From: Argyresthia goedartella | Lineage: Eukaryota; Arthropoda; Insecta; Lepidoptera; Argyresthiidae | Direction: 5' to 3' | DNA length: 64,000 nt | NCBI GenBank assembly: GCA_949825045.1 | Contig: OX463815.1 | Span: 17,663,231-17,727,230, forward strand | Shown: positions 53,701-61,314 of the stretch, one piece after another | Layout of the letters: each line of letters starts with the position of its first letter | Position numbering within the stretch: the first letter of the stretch is position 1 | The notes under the pieces: model-generated | What the model saw: only the letters and a program-made list of their open reading frames with translations | Database searches by the model: none | What the model was told of the DNA's origin: nothing | Program-made: the position numbers and the translations under genes

Positions 53701-56700
53701 AACACAAGCAGAAAAAATTGTCATGTGGATACTTTTTAATATTTTATTCCTTACCTCATACTTTCATGTTTACAAAATGTTTCCGATTTAAAATATGTTA
53801 CATATGTCGTCATTGTTTATAATCTAAGTCATTTTGCCTACACACCGTGATTATAAAATTTATTTGTAGGTTTACTACACCTCTGAGTTACCTGTGGACG
53901 CTCAGGTCGTTTTGCAACAGGCACAGCAAATCATTGACGCATCTCTGATGCAACAGTCCACTTCACAACGGCCACAGCATGTATGTCCGCTCTGAAAATT
54001 TATGTCTAACTCTTAGAGCAATCATTTCTGTGCACTAGAACGATATGTACTTGTACGCTTGTAAACTCGACTTCTTTTTATGTGGCTGTGTTTAATTTAT
54101 GTCATGTGCAAGTAGAATATCCTGAATTCGTACGTGAGCCAATTTGGAAGTAAGAACGGTTCATTCAAAATGCATTAATGTGTAATAAATATTTTTCCAC
54201 AAATAAAAGGGATCGCTTATCTTATGTAGTGTTAACTACACTTGGGTTTGGGATAAACCTTGTATTTTATATTAATTCATAAGAGTATGTTACTAATCCT
54301 TAGTATTTTTCACTTCTGTGCATGGGAACCGAAAAAATATTCCTTACTGTGTATTGATGCATTCATGGGGATGAATATATTTCAAAGTGTGATCTATAAT
54401 CGCGTCCTCGAATGCGTCACTATGGCTTACTGTGTTATAATTTGGGACAAAACACTACTAAATATTTATTTGCATGTGATCTATATAGGTTTATTGTTCC
54501 GGCTTATTATCCATTTATGGCTTCCGATGTTGTTATTGCTACTTGATCTAATACATATTATAGCAGGGTTCTCGTTTTTAAAATAGCAGTTTGTCAATGA
54601 GACGAATTTTATACTTATTCTGTGTATGCTTTATGTGTAATTGTCAAGTGAATATAACCATCGTGTGACAGCATCAATAGAGAATTGTACCAAATACGAG
54701 CATACAGCTCTGATGCGTTGGTGACACAAAGCTAGCGAACCAACTTTGATTGTAATCAAATCCAACTCAGAAAATATTTATCGCATTATTTTACATTACT
54801 TCATTCGATTCTAGCCTCGTGTAACCTGGGCACAAATCCGTATGCATTATGTGTCCATAATACATGTACATAATTAATAACACTGTAAATTAACACTGAT
54901 GTAACTATATTCTCGTCCGCATCCAATTTTTACGTTTGGTTCCCATTTTTATCGACAATATGTAGAACTCCAAGAAAGAAGAGGTAAAGTATTGAAGAAA
55001 TTATATTTTAAGTAAATTATCTTGATGCAACGGCAGTGCCCCAAGTCATACACAAATACAAATACCAAGTTACTTGAATCTAGTAAATCACGAACTCCAT
55101 CATGCAATTTGACCGAATACTAGTTTTAGTGGGTTCTTATCAACCGATCATATGATCAAATTTGTCTGAATGCATTCAACTTTTTGTGGGAAAATTGGGG
55201 GCATTTTCAAAGTATCTTTAAAGTTCCGACGCGTTCTAATCGCATGGGAGCCCACCCCACGATGTCACGTATACTCGATACAACACATGAACAAACATAC
55301 AGCTGACCAGCGGACACGTTTCGCAGCCCACGGTGATCCACCCGGCGCAGCAGCCGCCGCCGCAGCCGCCGCCTCCCGCGCCGCCGCAGCTCGTGCCTCC
55401 GCCGCCGCCGCCGCCGCCCGTAAGTGGGACGCTGACTATCCCCACTATTCCCCACCCACCCAGCACCAAGCAAGCATACACCGAATACTCTTCACATACC
55501 TGACATCGTAACTTACTATCTGATGATATCCAAACATTTAATCGAAAGTGATAAAATACACAAAACCATTCCACAGCCGCAGCAGCAACCGCAACAATTG
55601 CAACGTGCGTCCCCACAGCTGCTGCAACATTTGCAACAAGCTCAACACCAGCAGCAAATTCACCTGCAGCACATTCAGCAGCAGCAGCAACAGCAACAGT
55701 TGCAGCATCAGTTGCAACAACAGCAACAACAGCATCAACAGCAACACATGCAGCCCCATCAGCAAGTTGTCATGCACGCCGCCTATATCAATCAAGCGGT
55801 ATGTAAGGGTTGTTATTTGTTTGTGTGTAACCTAATATTTCTATTTAAACAATTATAACATATCCCTTATCGTTAAGTTGGTAGCAATTAAACAAATGTT
55901 GCTGCTATTGAAAAATGTGTTACCCAAGGGTTAGGGAGAAACTATTATGTTATGTAGTAAGTATTATATGTACTGGGAATGGGGTAAAATAGTCTCAATA
56001 GAGGACTGATCACCCGCCTGTGGTTCAGCAGGGGTCCCATCTCATCATCATCATCAAGTATTATAAGTAAGTAGTATGGCTCAATGTTACTCGTATCCGG
56101 GTAAAGGCATGTGCCCCTCGGGGAGGCCATTAATGGGTTACATTTATTATTAATAATAACAATGTTTATTGATAAATCATAATAGTACAGAAAATTATTA
56201 CAAGAACATAAAATAGTCATAAAGTTAGTTTTCGTGAAGCAGCCCAACAACCAAGCTAGGCATTTTAAATGCCTGTGTGCATAAATGCATTTAAATTATC
56301 ACTGGTGGCTCACATTTACACCCTTAGAGCTAAAGAACTTAAATGATAAGTAACAGCATATTATGGCATAAGGTGCAAAATCGCGACCCGTCCCAACTAC
56401 CCTCGGTTGAGGGTTTTCAGGTTATTTAACCCTAGCTCACTAACCATAATTTCGAGTAACGTTATCACTAACCATTCGTAAATTTTACGACGCATTAAAA
56501 CATCAAAATTTATTCAATCAACTTTATTTATGACACAAAACTACTTTAATCAGCAGTCTTAGTTTTCTCTTAATCAAATAAAATAATCTATTTTAGAAAT
56601 TACCTACACTGAACACTGATTGCATATAGAAATAATATGCTCCCTGCAAATCGCTCTTTTGCAGCCCTTGCAGAAGTTAGTGGTCATACGACGTTTTTTT

Positions 56701-59102
56701 GCAGGACAGTAGCTGCAAGTTTTTCGAGTTCTGGGAACGTCTTGACTAGAACCTTCCTGAGGGTCATCAATTTTCAAGATCTCCGCGATGATCTGCTTTC
56801 AATTTCATTGTAAAGTTACAGTCTGATATCTCTCTTGCAGCCAAGGCTTCATCAGTTCGTCTGCCATTTCGAGTGCAAAAGGCCTTCTTTTCATGAGTTT
56901 TTTTGCATTTCGGATTGCATTAGAGACGTGGATGACATATGCGTTCACTACAGACAGATTTAGGATGTCGTAGAATAAGCACTGCGGCCATCGATTGGTC
57001 TTACGGCTGGTACTCATGATCGAGCACATCTGGTCTACAGTATCAACTTCGTGGAATTATAGAATTCAATCATTTCGGGCTTTTTTGAATTGACATTGAT
57101 GGCAGGTTGATCATGTATGGTAGAAAGAAGGTAAACAACCTTATTTGACTTCGGTTTATAAGACACCAAAGTCATTTCTTTATCGAAACCGAACATCGAA
57201 GTACCTACTAGTCTTTTTCTAGAATTCGTCATTTCTTTGGGGATCTCTCGCTTATTACTTCGTAGAGTACCTACCACTGTGAGTTTATATGGCGGCTTCA
57301 ACAGTTCAGCGGCCAGAGGAACTGATGTGAACCAATTATCCATGGTTACATTCCGGTTTGACCCATGGTACGGTTTAGATAGCTCCTTCACAAAATAATT
57401 TGCTAACGGCTTGTTACCTGTGGTCGTGTTTTTTCCCAGATAAGGCATAGCATTGCACATGTATTTCGAACTAGAATCAGCCATCATCACTAGCTTCAAG
57501 CCATTTTTGTTGGGCTTATTAGGGATGTACATGCGAAAGGGAGAGCGTCCTCTAAATCCGACCAGTTGTTCATCCACGGTTATGTAAGAACCTGGCTTGT
57601 ACCATTTCCTGCAGTTTTCTATGAACTTTTCCCAGAAACTTCTAATTGGCGCCAGTCTATCAGATTCCCTTCACTCTCGTCTAGTATTTTTGTCATCGAA
57701 TCTCATGCATCTCAGTAAAAAACGAACCTTTCAGTACTCATGCAGGCTTTGTAAGTTTTTGCACTTCTCAAGGTATCAAACAAAGTTCGTGTTGGTAAAT
57801 GGTTACTTTTAAGACCAGCAGATTGAATAAGCAGACCCAGCAATGCCTTGATTTCATTGGCTGACGTTTGTGTAGTAGTATACTTAGATGTATTATACTT
57901 ATTGTTCTTTCTGTCAATCTCGGCGTTCGTATATTGTACAATAACGTCTATCATTTCCTCCTCTACAAAAAGATGGAATAGATCTCTTGGCTCTGAGAGT
58001 TCTTTAGCTATGCCTACTGGACAAGGTGCAGCATGCAGCACATTACGAGCAGCCGTGCGAGTACGTGGGTCTCTAGGTTTTGTAGACCATTTGTGTTGAT
58101 TCTTACGGTACATGATATTCTGTCTTGGTTGAATAATTGATTCTTGCTGTGGTGGTTCCTCATGTTCAGTATCCATCTGATCCATGCAGGATGTCCGTGA
58201 AGTATCATCATCGGAATCTATGACTAACCTAACCTAACCTGTGACGTGGAACGAAAAACTCTTCATCCGAAGAAGCTGCAGCATCCTCGTCACTTCCATC
58301 AGTTTCGTTATGAATTTCCGTCTCTAAATGATCACCATCTTCGGACTCCGAAGGCTGTATTTGATTATCTGGGATTGACTCCGTGTCCGATTCAGCTAAC
58401 CACTGTACAATTTTCACATTTTGACTCCTCAAATCCATCTGAAAGTATAAAAAACAAAAACTGAATACATTAAAAATCTACAAAAACAACAATATATCAA
58501 AAAGCAGAAAATAATGACATAGAAATCTATCATGATTTATAAAGTATAGGTATTATTACGTTTATTACAATATAAATGATTAATAAATAAATAAATCTGC
58601 AACTTGGATAAAAAGTTACGCAGACACTAACCTTTCTTAATTTTTACGACGATCACACGATATGTCCCGATCTAATCAGCGTGCATCCACAATGAATGCT
58701 TGCGGGTCACTAGCGATGCTAACTAGGAAGGTATTAGAAACGGGCGGGGCGGCGGGGGTCGGGGTCTTACCGAAACACTAAATGCGCAAGGTACGCGTCG
58801 TCATTTTGACGAATGGTTAGTGATCTAGGGTTAAGGCTTCATCGGGAACTTCTATCAGATATAAATGGGAGAGATCATAGGATTTAAATTCCTCTACGAA
58901 CTTATCGATTTTTAGACGATTTACGATGTGTTTGGTATTGCAGGGGTTGTGATATCCTAGTCAAGACAGACACGAGTGTTGCACAGTGATCCGTTATGGT
59001 TGATTGAATTATAAGATTCATTTACCTAAGTTTTATCTTTAGGCCAACATGATCAGTTTGTCTCAGGTTGGAGTGTCATATGCAAGAAATAGTCCTTCTA
59101 TG
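47587..59102 (+). CDS. Glutamine/proline-rich nuclear-type protein, multi-exon, 3' end not found
   Basis: Coding exons: 47587-47721, 49938-50105, 53421-53516, 53870-53980, 55303-55419, 55577-55798, and with less certainty 59043-59102. Every one is a multiple of three with GT/AG borders in phase 0. The protein starts [20 protein letters not shown], then a short Cys-containing segment ([14 protein letters not shown]). It then becomes glutamine-, proline- and histidine-rich: two polyproline runs, VQQQQQ repeats, and a long Q/H block ending HAAYINQA. This composition is typical of transcriptional regulators and coactivators. I see no DNA-binding domain in the part present, which is about 280-300 residues. 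An acceptor at 47571 with 14 bases before the ATG implies an upstream 5' UTR exon. I do not recognise the gene. It lies divergent to CCDC6. Confidence 0.75.
47840..48845 (+). pseudogene. LINE reverse transcriptase relic in Q-rich intron
   Basis: [20 protein letters not shown], then LLYTDDTKK (YADD with Ala to Thr), [37 protein letters not shown] and TVWHPF. The 3' tail is TAAATAAATAAAATAAAAT-like at about 48828. Jockey-type order, frameshifted, 5'-truncated. Confidence 0.78.
48990..49155 (-). other. GC-rich, coding-like minus-strand segment
   Basis: After a CTGCAG acceptor-like site at about 49155, the minus strand reads [40 protein letters not shown], continuing open to 48961. Its base composition is far from its AT-rich flanks. 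No good donor follows and no family is recognised. It could be an exon of a nested gene or a captured fragment. Confidence 0.25.
49156..49566. other. Q-rich intron, nothing recognised
   Basis: AT-rich with AATAAT runs. Confidence 0.35.
49567..49745 (-). mobile_element. tRNA-derived SINE, different head
   Basis: Minus strand: B-box-like GAGTTCGAGTCCCGGTGATG, then ACCCTAGTCATGGTTGT, and a tail with CAGGGAATCCTAGTTCGGGG that matches the tail phrase of the SINEs at 40185 and 42595. The head differs from theirs. Confidence 0.6.
49938..50105 (+). CDS. Q-rich gene coding exon B
   Basis: 56 codons, [20 protein letters not shown], then QQYIIRHE, ten prolines and DFQQQQ. Acceptor CCCCAG, donor CAG|GTATGG. 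Confidence 0.85.
50250..50450 (+). repeat. Dispersed GTTTGGTACCC/GTCCGTCC family, truncated copy
   Basis: TTTTAGGTTTGGTACCCGAT, CGGGACCCTATTACTAAGCC, CGTCCGTCCGTCTGTCCGTC, GTTTCTGTTGCCGCTATAAG. The tail half is missing. Confidence 0.75.
50565..52478. mobile_element. Inverted-repeat element carrying a THAP-domain relic
   Basis: The outer ends read ACTACCCGGGCGAGCTAAGT on the left and, reverse-complemented, ACTACCCGGGTCTCAGAACA on the right (near 52478). A long inner inverted repeat pairs 50568-50635 with 50985-51050 (CGAGCTAAGTTGGCACCTGG and its complement). The right-end segment CTCAGAACAA(A/T)TAAACCAATAG is also present inverted at 51052-51075. The interior encodes a spliced THAP domain. 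The layout suggests a decayed THAP-bearing DNA transposon with rearranged ends, such as the P-element group, but no transposase core is visible. Confidence 0.5.
51339..51830 (+). pseudogene. THAP zinc-finger domain, two exons, one in-frame stop
   Basis: Exon 1, 51339-51415: [12 protein letters not shown], stop, [12 protein letters not shown], with donor AT|GTGAGT. Exon 2, from 51698 after [42 protein letters not shown], with TGA at 51828. Joined in phase 2, the segments give the C-x4-C … C-x2-H zinc ligands, the invariant FP and W, and HF, in order and at THAP spacing (about 65 residues). THAP domains bind DNA in P-element transposases and many animal proteins. The stop in exon 1 and the early end after the domain indicate a dead or heavily cut-down copy. 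The 104-codon minus-strand frame over it is a shadow. Confidence 0.72.
52479..53420. other. Q-rich intron, mostly unrecognised
   Basis: Near 52745-52790, GGTATGGAACCTTTCGTGTG and GGGTCAGACCTCATAC resemble the closing end of the dispersed GTTCCGTACC family. Nothing else. Confidence 0.4.
53421..53516 (+). CDS. Q-rich gene coding exon C
   Basis: 32 codons, almost pure VQQQQ repeats, ending RQLHHH. Acceptor CAACAG, donor CAT|GTAAGA. The CAA/CAG mix suggests selection rather than fresh slippage. Confidence 0.75.
53870..53980 (+). CDS. Q-rich gene coding exon D
   Basis: 37 codons, [20 protein letters not shown], then [17 protein letters not shown]. Acceptor TTGTAG, donor CAT|GTATGT. Confidence 0.82.
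53981..55302. other. Q-rich intron, nothing recognised
   Basis: The 108-codon frame at 54260 uses AT-rich hydrophobic codons and lacks a family match or splice context. Confidence 0.4.
55303..55419 (+). CDS. Q-rich gene coding exon E
   Basis: 39 codons, [20 protein letters not shown], then proline-rich to eight prolines. Acceptor ACATACAG, donor CCC|GTAAGT. GC-rich against AT-rich flanks. The overlapping 113- and 126-codon frames are shadows. Confidence 0.8.
55577..55798 (+). CDS. Q-rich gene coding exon F
   Basis: 74 codons, [20 protein letters not shown], then a Q/H-rich block ending [12 protein letters not shown]. Acceptor CCACAG, donor GCG|GTATGT. Confidence 0.85.
55799..56425. other. 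Q-rich intron up to the piggyBac relic
   Basis: 56000-56060 carries GGACTGATCACCCGCCTGTG, GTTCAGCAGGGGTCCCATCT and CATCATCATCATC, a phrase that looks like a LINE 3' end on the minus strand. Otherwise nothing. Confidence 0.4.
56640..58438 (-). pseudogene. piggyBac transposase, frameshifted
   Basis: Order on the minus strand: an acidic N-terminus ([13 protein letters not shown]…DEEFF); [20 protein letters not shown], opening the DDE core; [20 protein letters not shown] (first Asp); [19 protein letters not shown] (second Asp); VDTVDQMCS…RKTNRWPQ (third Asp); and a C-terminal Cys-rich finger, [20 protein letters not shown]. All three catalytic Asp residues are still present. Breaks: an insertion of AACCT repeats near 58225, a shift near 57712, another near 57035, and another near 56805. 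It resembles PGBD4-like insect elements. Not functional. Confidence 0.9.
58224..58240. repeat. (CCTAA)3, telomere-like motif
   Basis: CTAACCTAACCTAACCT, the insect telomere unit TTAGG on the minus strand, interrupts the piggyBac N-terminal frame. Confidence 0.9.
59043..59102 (+). CDS. Candidate Q-rich gene exon G
   Basis: TTATCTTTAG acceptor, then 20 codons [20 protein letters not shown] and a GTGGGT donor, phase 0 at both ends like every other exon of this gene. The choice of donor is uncertain; CAG|GTTGGA at 59066 is an alternative. It lies 3.2 kb beyond exon F, past the piggyBac relic. Confidence 0.45.
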
Positions 59103-59156
59103 GTGGGTGGGTATGTCTACAAATGTATTGAAGTTGCTATCATCATATTTTTGGAA

Positions 59157-59625
59157 TTATTTGGAATTATGTTGATATTTATGACCCCAATTATGATAAT
59201 GCTTTAGTAAATTTTGGAGTGAGTAAATGAAGCCATCAGCATTTTTGAAACAGTCAGGCCGGTAGATACCCACAACTAGAGTAGAGTTATCAAGTTTGAT
59301 GGTAACGCCTGTGGCTTCAGTAAGTGTCGCTTGCTGCATTATTGGTTTTAAGTGTGACTTATAATGTATGACAACACCATCATTCTGATTGTGATACTTA
59401 TCCGTTCTGTTAGAGACATATCCGTCCAGTGGCGGTATTTCATGAATGCACGACGTCCAGCATTCAGTCAAAACTATGATATCGGCCTCTATATTAATTT
59501 GTGCGAGAAGTGTACAGAAACTGTTTAAGTTGCGATTTATGCTTCTGATGTTTTGATTCAGAATTTTTAGTTTATTTTGAGGCTTGGGAATTAGAGAAGG
59601 ACACTGCTCAGCCTGGCAGGTAAGT
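59157..59625 (-). pseudogene. LINE AP-endonuclease domain fragment
   Basis: Minus strand from 59620: KPQNKLKILNQNIRSINRNL (first catalytic Asn), ADIIVLTECW (Glu), IPPLDGYVSNRT, NQNDGVVIHYKSH, LVVGIYRPDC. This is the N-terminal half of the endonuclease of a Jockey/CR1-like ORF2. It breaks off at 59157. Related to the 18560 scrap and possibly the LINE at 4437. Confidence 0.8.
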
Positions 59626-59960
59626 GACTTTCTTACTTAAATTAAAATTATCTATTTTTTAATTAACTTATTCATCTATTTTAATGTATAAGATATGTAA
59701 AAGTGATGTATAAATTTTAATCTACGGTGCTCCTAAGCGCCACCATAGTCGAAAGAATTTATGTACTATCAGTAGCAGAAATGGAAGCCCACTTTAAAAC
59801 TTACTTTCTTTTCCTTGCAGCTAGCATGTGGCGGTAAACCCTTGCTTTAGGTAATCTTTTTGTCGAATTTCAAAAACAATTTGTTTTATGACTTTTAAGT
59901 GTTGGGCTGCATGGGAAAAGAACCCTTACAGTGGTCTTCCACCAATGCTGATGATGGTAC

Positions 59961-60325
59961 TGTAAGGTCGCAGCAGTTCTTGAACACCACCTATAATTGC
60001 CTACCTAATCTGTAGGGCTAGGGAGTTTAATTAGGAAGACGTTAATAACACCAAACTTGTGTTTATTAATCAAATATGGTTACAATTTATATAAAAGGGA
60101 TCAAACTGGCTCGATAGCCATTAAGCTAATCCTAACTATCTAATTTTCATCGGTCGCTGACCGATGCCTACGGTGAAGTGTGTCACATCGACTTTTCACA
60201 TCAAAGCCTCTTTCTTTTTAAAATTACAAATAACGTAACAGTGTCAAAGCGAACACTCACTCTAAAGAGGCCCGTATACAATATTATCGCATAGACAAAT
60301 ATCGAACCTAACTATATACCTTACA
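59961..60325 (-). mobile_element. Candidate solo LTR, 365 bp
   Basis: On the minus strand it opens TGTAAGGTATATAG and closes GCTGCGACCTTACA, a perfect TGTAAGGT/ACCTTACA inverted end. GTAC flanks both sides (59957-59960, 60326-60329) as a 4-bp duplication. AATAAA lies near 60061 in this orientation, about 100 bases before the end, where LTR polyadenylation signals sit. No internal region is attached. Length and TG…CA ends fit an LTR; a DNA element cannot be ruled out. Confidence 0.55.
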
Positions 60326-60384
60326 GTACCTATACTCAGCGTTTTTTTTTGCCGGACATACCTGTTTTGTGGTCACTTTGTTTT

Positions 60385-61010
60385 TTTGTATCGGAGGCAC
60401 GTTGCACATTTTGGCGATTCAGACTTTTTAGTCTAGTCGGTCGTGCCCTAGTTCGCCGCGGTGTCCACAAGTAGGTTTCGCCTCTTTGCAGGACTTGGCA
60501 GCATGTCCATACTGCTGATAGTTGCAAAATCTTGTTACTATCATGAAATCTCTTACAGTACAAGATGACCAATTTATGAATAAAGTGACCACCACTTTGT
60601 GTTTTTGTATCGGAGGCACGTTGCACATTTTGGCGATTCAGACTTTTTAGTCTAGTCGGTCGTGCCCTAGTTCGCCGCAGTGTCCACAAGTAGGTTTCGC
60701 CTCTTTGCAGGACTTGGCAGCATGTCCATACTGCTGATAGTTGAAAAATCTTGTTACTATCATGAAATCTCTTACAGTACAAGATGACCAATTTATGAAT
60801 ACCCTCTCCTGTTTTATGAAAGCCTTGCGGATTTCGGCAGGTCTTCGATGATGGAATTTGAGGCCTCCGTGTTCTTTTTGCCGGATTTGTAGCTCAACTT
60901 TATTGAGGTCAAAAATGCATAAATTTTTCGGCAAGATTTTGTTCGAAGAAACTATTGGGAATGGGTACAGAAGAGACAGAGTTGTTAGCTTGTCTACGAT
61001 CGTATATTGA
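60385..61010 (-). pseudogene. Gag-like zinc-knuckle fragment with 219-bp duplication
   Basis: Minus strand: LQIRQKEHGGLKFHHRRPAE, RKAFI, then FNYQQYGHAAKSCKEAKPTC, GHCGELGHDRLD. The second knuckle keeps C-x2-C-x4-H but its last Cys is replaced by a stop. The first has lost both early Cys. This is the C-terminal part of a LINE ORF1 (Jockey/I type). The segment from TCGGAGGCAC (60391) repeats at 60610, exactly 219 bases on, so the knuckles occur twice. Confidence 0.7.
60391..60830. repeat. 219-bp tandem duplication
   Basis: Two nearly identical copies start at 60391 and 60610 (GTTGCACATTTTGGCGATTC…GATGACCAATTTATGAATA). Differences are few (GCGG/GCAG, GCAAAA/GAAAAA). Confidence 0.95.
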
Positions 61011-61314
61011 GTGAAAGAAAAATGGCGGATGACATGACTTATATAATTTGTGAATTGTAAACATAACCATATCTGCCTACTTGTACTAAACGGACTTGGA
61101 TATTTGAATATACCAATAGTCCCTCTCAAATATTCAATAGGTACAAGTATTTCTTTACAAATTAATAAAAAAAAAATACTTGACTTAAGAGATTTGTAGG
61201 TAAATTAATCGATATTTTTATATTATTTTTTTTACTTGATTAAATTGATTAGTATGATCATAATGTACATACTTTTACAATTTTAATTTTAAAGCAAAAA
61301 AAAACCAAATTTTT
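61011..61314. other. AT-rich interval below the copia stop
   Basis: The copia 3' LTR would be expected here. I see A-runs but no TG…CA-bounded LTR, so it may be truncated. Confidence 0.35.

Larger units (their letters stand above)
56426..58834 (-). mobile_element. piggyBac-type transposon relic with both TTAA ends
   Basis: The left end at 56426 reads TTAACCCTAGCTCACTAACC. The right end, ending 58834, reverse-complements to TTAACCCTAGATCACTAACC. These are inverted repeats of 22 bases with one mismatch, starting at the TTAA target sequence. A further TCACTAACCATTCGTAAATT at 56465 matches the right terminus further inward (TCACTAACCATTCGTCAAAA), so the left end is partly duplicated. 2.4 kb, with one broken transposase gene on the minus strand. 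Confidence 0.9.

Noticed and set aside
54260..54586. 108-codon plus-strand frame in a Q-rich intron
   Set aside because: AT-driven hydrophobic composition, no splice context in phase 0, no recognised domain.
55236..55616. 126-codon minus-strand Gly-rich frame
   Set aside because: Complement of the proline-rich exon E.
59600..59630. Consensus splice donor CAG|GTAAGT on the plus strand
   Set aside because: It falls in the opposite-strand LINE endonuclease frame, which explains the sequence, and no plausible exon precedes it.
60336..60791. 151-codon frame with an internal repeat
   Set aside because: The repetition comes from the 219-bp DNA duplication. The gag-like knuckles are in another frame.
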